Part shown: one piece after another, positions 11,213 through 23,520 of the stretch
Layout of the letters: the number at the start of each line of letters is the position of its first letter
How positions within the stretch are numbered: position 1 is the stretch's first letter
Assembly: GCA_013407085.1 (NCBI GenBank)
Contig: JACCGJ010009915.1
Location: 1 to 64,000 of the forward strand
DNA length: 64,000 bases
Direction: 5' to 3'
From: Atriophallophorus winterbourni
Lineage: Eukaryota; Platyhelminthes; Trematoda; Plagiorchiida; Microphallidae
Notes under the pieces: generated by a model
Seen by the model: the letters and a program-made list of their open reading frames with translations, nothing else
Told to the model about the DNA's origin: nothing
Databases searched by the model: none
Position numbers and translations under genes: made by a program

Positions 11213-12379
11213 CATCATGCATATAATTTTCAATATACACTCAATTCATTCCAGTCTACAGACTTCTGAAACTGGTATCTTAGACAAGAGTGTCATGAGT
11301 CGAACCTATTGTGCTGGTTATAAATGCTTCAGAATTTATTAACTGATGCACCAAATAGATTTGGCAGAAAATGATTTTGTCGTTTCATACTCAGTTTCGT
11401 AAATTACTTTGTAGTTTAGGTTTCCAGATTCCATTTATTATAGGCAAATACGTCGTCACTCATTGACACAATTTGAACTATTTCCTGCCAATGCTCCGGA
11501 GATCGTGCTTATGTATATTCAACTAGACGAAAAAAGTCATTTGTAAAACGGAACTTCATGATGCTGTCTATACTTACGAGTTGAGTATGGCAATTAACAA
11601 AACGTTCGGTGCTTGAGAAGCACAGGTTAAAAAATGCAAATAGAGATTGTTTCACAAATACTCATTTTCACGCATTTACATCACTCAAGCAGACATTTTA
11701 CGAACGAATTCTCGCTCAATGCTCTAATCCGTTAGGGGCAGTTTGATCAGAAACCGCTCATACTTTAGTTGCTTCATATGCATCAATTTTCAGATACATT
11801 ATTGCGAAATATAATAGTATGTTAATGTGGAAATAATAGCGTTAATGTGTATATTTTCTAAATTATACCAGATCGAATTTGTTGTATCACAGATTTAAAT
11901 TTAGAAAGCAAAGCAAGCATATTTTGCAAAATGTTAACTAATAACAGATGAAACGTGAGAAAGTTAGAGGAACGAATGGTACTTTATATCAAGTTTAAAT
12001 TCGGAAGCACACAATTTATCAGGTAACTTAGCAATTCAGAAAAACAGCCGTTTTTGCAATACTGTGAATATATACACTCTTATACGAAACAATCTTAAAC
12101 TTACCACCTTAATTTCCTCTAATATAACGAACTTGTTTCACTCTTTATCTTTTTTCATATATTGAACTTCGAATTCTAAGCATTTGGTTTTTTTATGATT
12201 TTTACGTATACCATTTTTAGATCCATACTACTAATAATAAATATGTCCAACTATTTTGCAGTAACGCTCATATTCTATATCCGGATACATACGATTGGAT
12301 TCTCCCGAAATCATGATAGATTAGCTTTCTAATGATGCTCTGCAATCCAAAAATATAACGTGTTTACATCTGCCAATCC
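11213..12379. repeat. HOR-I module X, copy 1
   Basis: It starts CATATAATTTTCAATATAC and holds GACTTCTGAAACTGGTATCT and the long tract GAAAAACAGCCGTTTTTGC. Copies lie at 18116-18515 (truncated), 23520-23845 (end only), 33295-34040, 52465-53142 and 53855-55030, with a diverged one at 43050-43300. No coding content was recognised. Confidence 0.75.
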
Positions 12380-13345
12380 GCTTATCAATCTCCGTGTCTA
12401 GCGAGAGGTTATCCGCATTGGTTGAACTAAGATATGTGAAATGATGTACTAGTTTAAGCTGACAGTTTCCAGCAGTGATGATTGGAGGCGACAAAGTTCC
12501 CTGTTAGTATTGTTTGGAATATTTGTAGCTCGAGTCGGCAAGTTTATGCGGTAGAACCTTACTGTCCCTGGAGTAGAGAGAGGAGAATTGCTGTACCCGT
12601 TTTCCCATCTGCTGATTTTTGTAAACAATCGGGTCACCGGATGCAGATTTAATGGGATCCGTTTTAAGTTGGTTTGGGCCAATGGCTCTCATGATCCCAT
12701 CATACGTACCGTGAAAATCTCCGATATCCGCAGTTTTTACACATTGAGGCTAATTTCATTAAAGTAGTCGTTTGCACATCGCCTTGCAATCTGTTGGACC
12801 TTATTTCTAGCTGCTATTAGAAGTCGTCAGTTTTCGCCTGTTGGCATAGCTTTGAACCTCCAGAATGCTGACCGTTTCTCATCCAGCACAGCAGTCATCT
12901 CAGAAGCTTTTGCTTCGAACCAGTCGCTCGTTCGAGCTTTCTTCGGACCGAAAGTGGAAAGTGCGAATCGGCATATGCAGCTTTTTATCGATTCCCAGTT
13001 TTCTGAAGCAGTTTCGAGTTGGTGTTCTTGTTGAACTCTGCTGTGAAGGCTTTTGCGAATCGCGCAATTAGATTAGGTTTGCACGTGCGAGTGACGTCTA
13101 TCCTAGGCTTGGCAGATATTTTGGTGCGGTGAAATCTCTTGTGCGGAAGCTTCAGTTTTGCAAAGACACGTGAATGATCAGTGTTGCAGTCTGCCCTTTT
13201 ATATGATTTTGAGAAGAGCACGCTTCCTATATTAGTGCGCTTAACAAGAATAATATCAAGCTAATGCAAATGCTTAGAGCGAGGATGTTTCCGAGAGACT
13301 TTATGCTGTGGTTTTGTTTGAAATTAAGTGTTAGTGACACAGTAT
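12380..13345 (-). pseudogene. RTE-like element remnant, minus strand, copy 1
   Basis: Reading the minus strand from 13345 down one finds the endonuclease C-terminus (LSRKHPRSKHLH-like frames, then SYKRADCNTDHSRVFAKLKL and KPRIDVTRTCKPNLIARFAK), the linker, then MRAIGPNQLKTDPIKSASGD and the N-terminal RT segment (QMGKRVQQFSSLYS), and finally GTLSPPIITAGNCQLKLVHH followed by FTYLSS (usually YLGS). The catalytic RT centre between the last two pieces is missing, so it carries an internal deletion. It lies antisense to the neighbouring CR1 copies. Confidence 0.78.
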
Positions 13346-13617
13346 GAACTGTGTAGGATACTTTCAAATATAAACATATAAAGTTTTTACATCGAAATAT
13401 GTTTAGCATAATTAGCATAAATTGACCTTGCTGACAGTCGCTTTCCTCTCACAAATCATTTCATGGAATTTATATACCGAATTTATCGAATACGGAAAAT
13501 GTCAACGCAGTTTCACATTTCACATTATTAATTGCCATCAGACTGATCTACTATTAATTTTTCTGTATTATATATGCTTCTAAAAATAAAACGTAATATT
13601 TAGAGTGTTTTCGCCAG
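13346..13617. repeat. HOR-I module A, copy 1
   Basis: It contains TAAACATATAAAGTTTTTAC, GTTTAGCATAATTAGCATAA and TATATGCTTCTAAAAATAA. Module A is found next to the RTE remnant at 20185, 24238, 34945, 39800 and, more diverged, at 28185 and 55345. Confidence 0.8.
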
Positions 13618-15535
13618 TCAATTTGTCTAATAAACCCTGTATATATTGACCCATTTTATGATTGCATTTCAAATATAACTCTAAATATGCTTGTATTTAC
13701 ATCATAAAGTTGAATAAAGAAGGTATACATTTTTAGCACTGAATAATCCATTGAGCTATTTGCAGTAGTTATGTTGTTCAACTGTAGTCGATGAGCTTAT
13801 TTTAAATCTATCGTCACCATGGCTTTTTCGTTTATGACCGACTGGTTATCTGAGGTATGCTAGAATTTTTATGGTATCTAGGTAATAAATATCTGGTTTA
13901 CGTGAAGCAGAAAATTTGGACAGGTCACAAAATAATCGGCGAGGGACATTTAATCTTATGCCATTTATTCATACAAAATGACTTAACTCGCTTTCCAGTT
14001 GAATTCCAGATATTGTTCATTCGGAAGAAACGATTTTACAACTAATACGCTCATTTTACTTATGATTCAAGAATAACCATCATAGGTACCACAGGTTTTA
14101 CAAATATCTGCGATGCTATAGATTCTCTTGTTGAAACATTTAATTAGAATATTAATGGAGCTCTATTCCATCCGTCAAATTAGGTTTACGTTAATAAACT
14201 TTGGTGGTCGGAATAGCTGACAATTTATTCAAATATATCACTAACCACTGAAACGGTTTGACGAAACATTTGCGTGTTTTCTTCAAATGCTCTCTGGAAA
14301 TCGTGACTTATCGAATATATTCACCTAAGCGAATTAATTTTGTTCATTGAGATACATTTCTAGTCAATCTTCTGTGAATATCGTAAAAAGAAATTCGCTT
14401 ATGTCAACATATGCGAGATACATTTTGTGTACGTTAGATTATTTCTATCAACATACCGGTTCTTTGCGCAGCATTTCCTGCAAATAAGTTGAGAGAATGT
14501 AATTTTTGATGTGTTTAGCACCGCTGAACATCACTCTAAATCTTGCATGCTATAAAGTCAGAGATAATGTATTATGTCAATTTGTCTAATATACCCTGTA
14601 TATATTGACCCATTTTATGATTGCATTTCAAATATAACTCTAAATATGCTTGTATTTACATCATGAAGTTGAATAAAGAAGGTGTTCATTTTTAGCACCG
14701 AATAATACATTGAGCTATTTGCAGTAGTAATGTTGTTCAACTGTAGTCGATGAGCTTATTTGAAATCTATAGTCACCAGGGCTTTTCCGTTTATGACCGA
14801 CTGGTTATCTGAGGCATGCAAGAATTTTTATGGTATCTAGGTAATAAATATCTGCTCGCGCATACGTAAATATCTGGTTTCCGTGAAGCAGAAAATTTGG
14901 ACAGGTCACAAAATAATCTGCGAGGGACATTTAATCTTATGCCATTTATTCATACAAAATGACTTAACTCGCTTTCCAGTTGAATTCCAGATATTGTTCA
15001 TTCGGACGAAACGATTTTACAACTAATACGCTCATTTTACTTATGATTCAAGAATAACCATCATAGGTACCACAGGTTTTACAATTATCTGCGATGCTAT
15101 AGATTCTCTTGTTGAAACATTTAATTAGAATATTAATGGAGCTCTATTCCATCCGTCAAATTAGGTTTACGTTACTAAATTTTGGTGGTCGGAATAGCTG
15201 ACAATTTATTCAAATATATCACTAACCACTGAAACGGTTTGTCGAAACATTCGCGTGTTTTCTTCAAATGCTCTCTGGAAATCGTGACTTATCGAATATA
15301 TTCACCTAAGCGAATTAATTTTGTTCATTGAGATACATTTCTAGTCAATCTTCTGTGAATATCGTGAAAAGAAATTCGCATATGTCAACATATGCGAGAT
15401 ACATTTTGTGTACGTTAGATTATTTCAATCAACATACCGGTTGTTTGCGCAGCTTGTCATGCAAATAAGTTGAGAGAATGTAATTTTTAATGTGTTTAGC
15501 ACCGCTGAACATCACTCTAAATCTTGCATGTTATA
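13618..15535. repeat. tandem duplication, 959-bp period (end of A plus start of B)
   Basis: GTCAATTTGTCTAATA(A/T)ACC at about 13618 recurs at 14577, and the whole interval repeats to 15535 with few differences. The second copy contains an extra block (CTGCTCGCGCATACGTAAAT) missing from the first. The extra block is present in the other B copies, so the first unit has lost it. Confidence 0.88.
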
Positions 15536-16744
15536 AAGTCAGAGATGATGTATGATGTGATCCCATGAAAATAAAATTGTTTACTTTATCAAACATATTG
15601 TGATTAATGACATTCGACGTTCCTGACAGAACATTATTTTGAAATTCGCACAAAACGGAAAAATGTTTGTCATTCGACTAAATTCAAACATTCTTTCCAA
15701 ATTTGGTATAAACCCACAAATTAAATATTTCGTCAAATGTATGTCATTCGCCAATTTGGTTTGATTTCGCTACTGATTTATTTTTTTGCGCTGCTATGAT
15801 GAAAAATAACATTTTCTCAATAATTCCATTTCATTCTTAATTGCTACACGATTCAATTAATGTTCAATTCAATTATTCATCCATTTTCCTTGTTGAAAGA
15901 TCAGCTAAAATTTAGGAGAAGTTTTTGATTTGAAAATTATTTCGCTTGAACAAAATTAAGGATGTTTCCGGACTGATTGCACTCATCTGTTTGAGGAAGC
16001 ATGATATCATGTATTGATCTCTGATTTTATACCTTTACGCGTTTCCAGGAGCCTAATAAAACGTTTGCAAACTAATGATATGAAATATCCCGAAAACACT
16101 CGCGATGTGTGTGATGAAAATGCATGCAAATGCGGATCTTTTTCATTAACTTTGGCTTAGCCTCACATTTTTGTAAGTAATCAAGTGATATAAAATTTTT
16201 GATCGTGTGGACGTTATACAACGAAGACTAAATCGTTCAAGAGCTTTGGTGTTTTCCGTATTTTCAAGGCGGTCAACCACTCGATGCTAAAAACGATAAT
16301 ATTGTAGAGGATCGCAAGATAAATTCATAAAATGACACAAATGTTTATTTATATTTAACTATTAAATTGTTGACAGATCTTGCCAAATATGCTTCGACAC
16401 ATTTGCCTTTCAATTAATGTTTTTATGATATTAAATTTCTTGTGTTTTGATAATACGTCACTTGATTGTATACTACTGAGCGCGTTGATATACCAAGAAC
16501 CTAGTAGAACACCCGACCATTCAAATGGTTTGAGCAACCCACATTCTCGATTGGACATACTCCATAAAAGTTTCTCAGTGAATAATTGTTAAACGTGGAA
16601 CGCATTACTTGATTAAATCATGCACTCGGGACTAGCTATTGTACTTACATGGTAATTCAGCGAATACATTAACTACCATACGTTATGAGCCTGACAAAAT
16701 TAGGTCTTGTAATGGTATATGATTTGACTTAATATAACTCGTTC
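15536..16744. repeat. HOR-I module B, distal part, copy 1
   Basis: It begins with GATGTATGATGTGATCCCAT and runs through ACATTCGACGTTCCTGACAG to the CR1 insertion point CTCGTTCT. It is shared with 25700-26914, 41300-42518 and, truncated, 62000-62455. Short frames on both strands at 16355-16592 recur only because the DNA is copied. Confidence 0.8.
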
Positions 16745-18115
16745 TAGATAGCAATTCTTTGAATTACACAAATGCCTTTAACAGTGTTCTAAGAAACTCT
16801 TTACTCAAAAAAATTATCTGATCATGGCGTCAAGGCAAATATTCTTCATTGGCCGGATCCTATTTTGAGGGTCGTATCCAATACACATTCGCGAAGGACC
16901 AAACCTCCCGTGAAATAGCTATTCCCCGTGATGTCCTTCAAGGTGCAATATTGTCCCCATTCCTACTTTCTATTTATATTTCTGATATTCCCTCTGACCT
17001 ATCTGCAATTACCCTCAAATACGCTGATGATGTTGCCATTGCAGTAAATCAAAATCGTCGGATCGAGCAACATGCCTTAGGATCAATGGTAACGAACATT
17101 GGTCAATGGTCCTCCATGATTGGTTTATCGTTGAATCCTTCTAAATGCAGCAAAATTGTATTTTCTAACATGATTAGAGAGCGACGTTCAGCCTTTTATC
17201 AAGAAATGCCTCGCGTTTTTCTTAACGGCTTGGTGTTCGACTTATGTTGCAGCTTTAAGTATCTTGGTGTTACAATATCTGAAAATCTTAGCTGGACTGA
17301 ACATGTTACAAGGGCATTCATAAAAGTGCGCCAACTGTCATTCTACGCACTACGTATCCGTTCTTTCTACGTTCCACCAAATCTCATTCAACTTTTTGCT
17401 TTTTTCTTGCATTATTCCCCACCTTCTTTTTGCATTTCTGTGATTTTTCCCGGCCTCTTGCAAAGGATTTTACGATGATCAGAAGATGCATTAAGCTCAT
17501 CTCAAGATTGAGTTGTGTTTCCGCTGATGACATTCAAGACACTATTGTCAATCCTTATTTTCGGGAATGCAGCAGATTGATCGCGAACTTTTCTACTGAT
17601 AGTTTACATCCATTGAACGAAAGCCTTGTTTCTTGCGGATGTTTTTCCTCCACCCGAAGCCGGTACGTTATTCCCTATTCAAGAACGAATAAATTTAGAA
17701 ATTCTTTTATCACATACTTGGCCCGATACATGGTACAGCAATCAAAAGCTGTTACAGAGTTGAAAGAACGCTTGACAATTTTCCAATGATGCCACGATGT
17801 CCCAGTTAATTTTCGAGTTAATTTTTTAAATTCCCCTAACATTTGTCTAGCTCATGGTAACCTGACACTATTTTAGCCCAAATATTACTTCATTGTGTGG
17901 CACTTCATATATATTTTATTTTATTTGCATTATATAAAGAACCTAATTTTTTAATTCCGTGACATTTGTCTAGCCCGTGGTAACCTGACACTCCATTGGC
18001 CTATGTATTATTCAATTGTGCGCACGCTATACGTATGTTTTATTGGTATTATGTGGAGAAATTAATCTATTGCTGAAAATTCATGAACACTAATAAAGTC
18101 ATCCTTCTTCTTCTT
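16745..18115 (+). pseudogene. CR1-like retrotransposon, RT and 3' end, copy 2
   Basis: This is the best-preserved CR1 copy. From 16849 to 17478 a single open frame carries GRIQYTFAKDQTSREIAIPR, DVLQGAILSPFLLSIYISDI, catalytic LKYADDVAIAV, then NIGQWSSMIGLSLNPSKCSK, FKYLGVTISENLSWTEHV and YALRIRSFYVPPNLIQLF. The frame shifts near 17440 and the C-terminus continues to 17789 (ELKERLTIFQ). The 5' end is truncated at AGATAGC, where it joins module B at CTCGTTCT. The family GVLQG motif reads DVLQG here. The 3' UTR has the same internal duplication and ends AATAAAGTCATC plus TTC repeats. Confidence 0.9.
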
Positions 18116-18515
18116 ATAATGCATATGTTTTTTTTAATATACGCTTAATTCATTCCAGTCTACAGACTTCTGAAACTGGTATCTTAGACAAGATTGTCAT
18201 GAGTCGAATCTATTGTGCTGGTTATAAATGCTTCAGAATTTATTAACTGATGCACCAAATAGACTTGGCTGAAAATGATTTTGCCGTTTCATACTCAGAT
18301 TCGTCAATTGCTTTGTAGTTTATGTTTCCAGATTCCATTTATTTTAGGTAAATACGTCGTCACTCATTGACACATAATTTGAACTATTTTCTGCCAATGC
18401 TCCTGAGATCGTGCTTATGTATATTCAACTAGACTAAAAACGTCATTTGTAAAACGGAACTTCATGATGCTGTCTATACTTAAGAGTTAAGTATGGCAAT
18501 TAACAAAACGTTTAT
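18116..18515. repeat. HOR-I module X, truncated copy
   Basis: It matches 11213-11610 closely and stops matching after TTAACAAAACGTT. Confidence 0.75.
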
Positions 18516-20060
18516 AGAATCTTGAATGTCAATCACACCGACATTTGAAGAATAACGCTATAAGATCAATATTTTCACATCGCGGATTAGGTTGAGTAAA
18601 TCAACGTTTGTGAATAACTCGTCTGCTAGGGACTGTTATTTAAAAATCGCTTTCAATTATACACTGGGAATTGATATTTATCTTGCTTACTACCAAGTGG
18701 ATCCATCCCCATATATTCGGGAGATTTCTGTTGCTCTGTAAACAAAATTTCATTATACATAATATAGTACCTTTTATGAACTGCGAAATGTTGGTGCTTG
18801 AAATACACATGTTAATAAAAATCAAATAGATAATGCTTCAAAAATGCTAATTGTCTCGCATTTACATCACAGACACAGACATTATACGAACGATTTCTTG
18901 CTCATTGCCCTCAACCGTTAGGGACAGTTTGATCAGGAATCGCTCATACATCTCAGTTTCTTTATATTCTTCATTTCTCAGATACATTTTGGCAAAATAT
19001 TACAGAATATTATCGTAAGAATAACAGTGGTTTTGTGTATATTTTCTAACATCTTTATTTGCGCCTTTGCCATTTTGTGTTTTTATTCAGGTGGTTATAT
19101 TGAAACGCGCTACTGGATCGCTGTAAAACTGCAACCGCTTCGATTTAATAATCTGATTAATATGCTATCTAATGTAGAAGACCTTGTCTTCGGTTTATTT
19201 TATCTTAATGATTTATTGCAAACACCAGCTACAAATTCGTTGAATGATCTGAGAATCTGCTAAATAAATTATCGATCTGTAAATTAGTGTAAATTCTACC
19301 GTTCCCTCTATCATAACATTCCGGTTTCTCATGTCGTTGTAGATGTATTTAATAAAGTGTGTCTAAACATCTTTTTCTATTGCGCTTCGCTAATTCCCTT
19401 TGAATAAAATATTCTTCAACATTTGGTAACAATTGAATGTTAAATTTTACGCGACGAAACGATGTTGTCCAAAGTTCTGTGGGAAATAATCTGGTCAACA
19501 AAAAACATCATCGCTACATTTTATCGGTTTTCGGATAACGAGCTTGTTTGTAATTTGAGGTCTGCTTTATGCTCAATTCTCATATGTCATCTTTGTGTTT
19601 TACTGTGTCGTTTGTTGTGAATCTGACGTAGCTGACTCATCACTGTCTGTCCCATAATCTTTACGCGTCTTGTGTTGATTAGACAAAAATGCTTTAACTC
19701 GCTATGACAAGAAAATACTTGTGGATTTCACTATTTGATGTGATTCGATCTTCTGTTTCAAAATCATGTTTGTAATGAAGTTATAATAATGGTTTATATG
19801 TAGAAAAACATAAACGTATATTTATTATTGATATGTAAGTTAAAATGTCATTGTCAACGAACCCGGTAATTGTAAAAATGTTTGACCTTTTGTTTGTAAA
19901 TGTTGTGAAATAATGAAATGTTAGACTGATTCGAATTGGGTGATTTTGTACTCAATACAATTATATAGACGTATTTATCAATGTGTCTCTAAATATCTTT
20001 CAAAATTGCGCTCCGCTAATTCCTTTACAGTAACAACAGTTGGTAACAATTTAATGCCCA
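18516..20060. other. mostly unshared AT-rich DNA
   Basis: Parts resemble module X (GATAATGCTTCAAAAATGC; CGAACGATTTCTTGCTCA) and E-type repeats (GTTTGTAATGAAGTTAT), but I see no gene. A 78-codon frame at 19027-19263 has no recognisable motif. Confidence 0.45.
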
Positions 20061-20061
20061 G

Positions 20062-20076
20062 GTATATATATATATA

Positions 20077-20110
<34 letters not shown>
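20062..20110. repeat. (TA)n microsatellite
   Basis: An alternating TA tract interrupted once by TTCA. Confidence 0.9.
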
Positions 20111-20111
<1 letters not shown>

Positions 20112-20149
20112 TCTCACAGGAAAGCTATTGCTAAGACAATCCTAAGGTT

Positions 20150-20640
20150 GCCGCCTTTATTTTTTTTTAATATAACGAACTTCCGAGAGACTTTATGCTG
20201 TGGTTCTGTTTGAAATTAGGTGTTACTGACACAGTCTGAGCTGTGTAGGATATTTCAAATATAAACATATAAAGTTTTTACATCGAAATATATTTAGCAT
20301 AAATAGCATAAATTGACAGTCGCTTTCCTTTCACAAATCATTTCATGGAATGTATATACCGAATTTATCGAATACATAAAATTTCATCGCAGTTTCACAT
20401 TTCACATATTAGTCGATCGACTGATAGTTGTTGTGTATTATATATGCTTCTAAAAATAATACTTGATATTTAGCGTTTTTCGCTAATGTCAATTGTTTAA
20501 TGAACCGTGAATGCTTTGACATATTTTATGATTGCATTTCAAATCTAACTTCGAAAATGCTTTTATTTCCAACATAAAGTTGAATAAAAAAGGTATACAT
20601 TTAATAGCACCGAATAATCCATTCATGTATTTGCAGCAGT
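20150..20640. repeat. module A, diverged copy
   Basis: It starts with AACGAACTTCCGAGAGACTT and follows module A through GAATAAAAAAGGTATACATT. The first ~75 bases are the end of the RTE endonuclease segment read on the minus strand. Confidence 0.7.
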
Positions 20641-20658
20641 AATCTTGTTCAACTGTCT

Positions 20659-20696
20659 CCACCTGACGACGGCAAACAGCCAGAAACCGGTAGTGG
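20659..20696 (+). ncRNA. hammerhead ribozyme-like motif (older family), near-complete
   Basis: Stem I is CCAC (20659-20662) with GTGG (20693-20696). The core is CTGACGA (20663-20669). Stem II is GGC-AAACA-GCC, flanked by a C·A mismatch (C20670, A20682) where the 10.1-11.1 pair should be. GAAA is 20683-20686, the short stem III is AC-CG-GT, and the expected cleavage base is A20692. All invariant core bases are present. The C·A mismatch may weaken it, so activity is uncertain. Confidence 0.6.
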
Positions 20697-20699
20697 TGT

Positions 20700-22435
20700 G
20701 TAATGGATAGGGATGTGAGCAACACATTAATTTGACATTATATCTGTTACAAATGTTTCATCAAACGTTTCACAAAATATTCGGCGCAGGAAAATTAATG
20801 GTTTGCGATTTGTGCAGGCATGCTTAAATGTTGTTATATTGCAATCGTGGCAACAGAAAATTCTAAGTATTCAATTTTGTTGGGTATAAACATCTCTGAC
20901 AGCTCAATTTCTGTCGAAATTATGCATCTGTAAAATTGGTAAAATTAATGTTGCTTTTAATGCCTAAAATCTGAAAAGACATTGCTAACAAAATATTCCA
21001 TTCAACTTCAAATCATCAAATTTTATATTTTCAAAATATATGTCTAATGTACAAGATAATAACTAATATATAAAATGCGAATTAGGAGATGCGTAAACGA
21101 AATCATTTTCAATCAGGGAGTCAAATGTTTTTGGTATCATAAAAAATGGAATTTTAATTGCACTTTAGTTGAAGAGATCAACATTTTGGATCCAACAGAT
21201 GCTAGTCTGCTACTGGTAAATTGTATGATTCTGAATAAACATGACAGTTTTTTATAAGCGCTAGATTTGGCAGAAACTATGCAGTCTTCTAATACATAAA
21301 TTATTACTGTATTAGAATTTCAAATCTGATCAATTCTTTATTTTTTGCATATATACATATATGTTTATATATTTGCAATTGACACTATCTCAAATCGTGA
21401 ATTTCAATTATACTCAAACAACTGGCCGTGTGCGCGTTGTGTGTTTGACGAAACAAAATGCACAACGATATTAGAGAATTCAGTCCGGTGGTTTCAACGA
21501 GTCCACAAGTTTGTGAATAAATGGGTTGAACAGGTTCGTAATAACAAAAGTATCCGAAACTGGAGTTTATTCTCAAACGTTGTTTAATAATTCTAATAGT
21601 AATGCCAACGCCAGTTGATTGTGCACAGCACAGATCCAGCTGTGCAGTTTAGTTGTTGACCTTCTTCTTCGGTCGAACTTGACCGCTTCGACTTTCAAAA
21701 CTCTTATTAAATTCTTTTTTCTTGTAAGTGATTAACATTGCTGCATCAATGTTGTATAATATTTTGATATTCTAAATTTTTTTTGAAATTCTAGAATAAT
21801 TAATAATAATACGTTAGTATAAACCTTATCGATAACGCACCTCGAGGTCTTGCTAAAGCTGTAGTGGTTTGTCAAAGAAAATCACCGTTGAAATAAGGTG
21901 GGTTTGCACAATTTTGTTTCAATTTTTTGAAACATTTCTGCGTCTATGCTTAACGCAAATGCATGTGAAAGTCACGTTTTGCTGATAAACGATTTTCTGA
22001 TTCAAATTGTGTTACTAATGTAGTAAGAACTTTGTAATCATTATATACACCGATATAAAAATATGCATATATATAACAGCGGCAGATTCTATGTTGTGAT
22101 TATTTAAATAATGAAATGTTTTATTATGTCATTCTCGTCGTTACGTTTATCTTTTCATTGGTAAGATGTAAATTTTGTGGAAAATTAATGTTAAAATTTG
22201 GAATTCTCATTGCATTATTATTAAACTCAAAGTTCTTCTTTGTAATTTTTAGGATGATAATTGACTTCTTATCCGTTTGAAAAGGTTCATCAAAACGTTC
22301 CACAAAATATTCGGCGCAGTACATTTAAGCTCAACCGATTGGATTAGACAGGCTTAAATATTAATATATTGCAGTTGTTACAATTCATGTGAGATTTCTT
22401 GATCGAATATTCTACTAAATTCAAAACACAACTTT
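20700..22435. repeat. HOR-II basic repeats D and E, copy 1
   Basis: Two D-type blocks (near 20765 and 22290, about 1.52 kb apart; each with TTCATCAAA.CGTT and TTCGGCGCAG) flank an E block that holds ATACATATATGTTTATATAT, CTCAAACAACTGGCCGTGTG and CACAGATCCAGCTGTGCAGT. It is shared with 29500-31795, 44810-47340, 48420-50970 and 58310-60030. No coding content was recognised. Confidence 0.78.
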
Positions 22436-22800
22436 AGTCATCCATAAGCGCCTTGAGTGCTTGACCACGATTCATTATGTGATTCTGTGTATGAACATCA
22501 TGATTCGTTGTACGGTGCCTATGCAACAGTGGCATTCAAGTATCACTCGTTCACCGTTTATCCAGTGTTTCATGGCTCGCTGAAGCTAATCTTATAGTCT
22601 CTACCTGATAAACACAAACAGCCAGAAACCGGTATCGAATTGTAATTTCGGGGGATGTGAGCAACACATACCATTGGTCATCCATAAGCGCCTTGAGCGC
22701 TTGACCACAAATCATCATGTGATTCCGTGTTTTAACATCGTGGTTCATTGTACGGTTCGTTGAACCTGCTTAGCGTTGCTCGTCGAAGATCAGTGCTTGT
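22436..22800. repeat. 240-bp tandem repeat with decayed hammerhead motif, 1.5 units
   Basis: TCCATAAGCGCCTTGAG occurs at 22441 and again at 22681, exactly 240 bp apart. Each full unit holds CTACCTGATAA...AGCCAGAAACCGGTATC, a hammerhead-like core with G8 changed to A. The second unit ends in GATCAGTGCTTGTA and passes into module F. Confidence 0.8.
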
Positions 22801-23445
22801 ATGAATAGTGTACCTGATGGAATTTATTGATTTGTCTATAAAAAATGACAGTAAGATTGTTTTGTTTGCCGAAGGTATGAATATATGATGTCTTATCAAC
22901 AATGTCGAGGACATTTTTCTTGCAAACAAACAACTTGATTTCATTGTACGAATAGACATCCGAATGTAACATGCCTTTGAAAACGCATCAATCTAAGACC
23001 ACGCAGATTGGCAGCGGTCTTGGCTTTTCTTACCCATACCAACTTGGAGACCGAATCCACGAATTCACAGCAAGAGAAACGTAATAGATGTCACGATTTG
23101 TTGTGATTTGGAAAATGGTCTTTAAAGGGAAAGAGTGTGTAAAAGCTGCTATTTAAGTTAGGCGGATATCAAGTAATTTTTTCCCGGTTTTTTGCCTCTT
23201 ATGATAAATACCTTATAAAATCTGGTTCTAGACAATCCTGCCAAAGGGTATGCACAATGATTCTATAATGATATTTTTATTCAGGTCTACCTGATAATAA
23301 ATAGCATAAAAGCTGTTCCATGGTTTTGAAAATACACAATATGTCTAGCAACTTATACGTCTGGCTCTGCGGACGCTTACTCCCGTTGGATAATGTATTC
23401 TTGACAAAAACATTATAGCATGCTTGATATACCCCAGACAAACGT
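22801..23445. repeat. HOR-II module F, copy 1
   Basis: It contains CAATGTCGAGGACATTTTTC, GACCACGCAGATTGGCAGC and ends ATATACCCCAGACAAACG. It is shared with 32165-32805, 47712-48337 and 51345-51968; 38275-38525 and 60650-60826 are partial copies. No gene was recognised. Confidence 0.75.
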
Positions 23446-23520
23446 GAATATATACACGTGATATGATATATATATTTATGTGTGATGTGATGTGATATAT
23501 ATATATATATATACTGGGGA
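23446..23520. repeat. TA/GATATG-rich simple repeat
   Basis: GATATGATATATATATTTAT and TGATGTGATGTGATATATA followed by a pure TA tract. Confidence 0.85.

Noticed and set aside
16355..16592. Overlapping 67 and 70-codon frames on opposite strands, identical at 26524-26761
   Set aside because: They lie in module B, which is copied as a whole, and the third copy near 42140-42360 has frame-breaking changes.
19027..19263. 78-codon frame with an N-terminal hydrophobic stretch, a possible small secreted protein
   Set aside because: No recognisable homologue, no conserved copy, and the base composition matches non-coding flanks. A chance frame is more likely.
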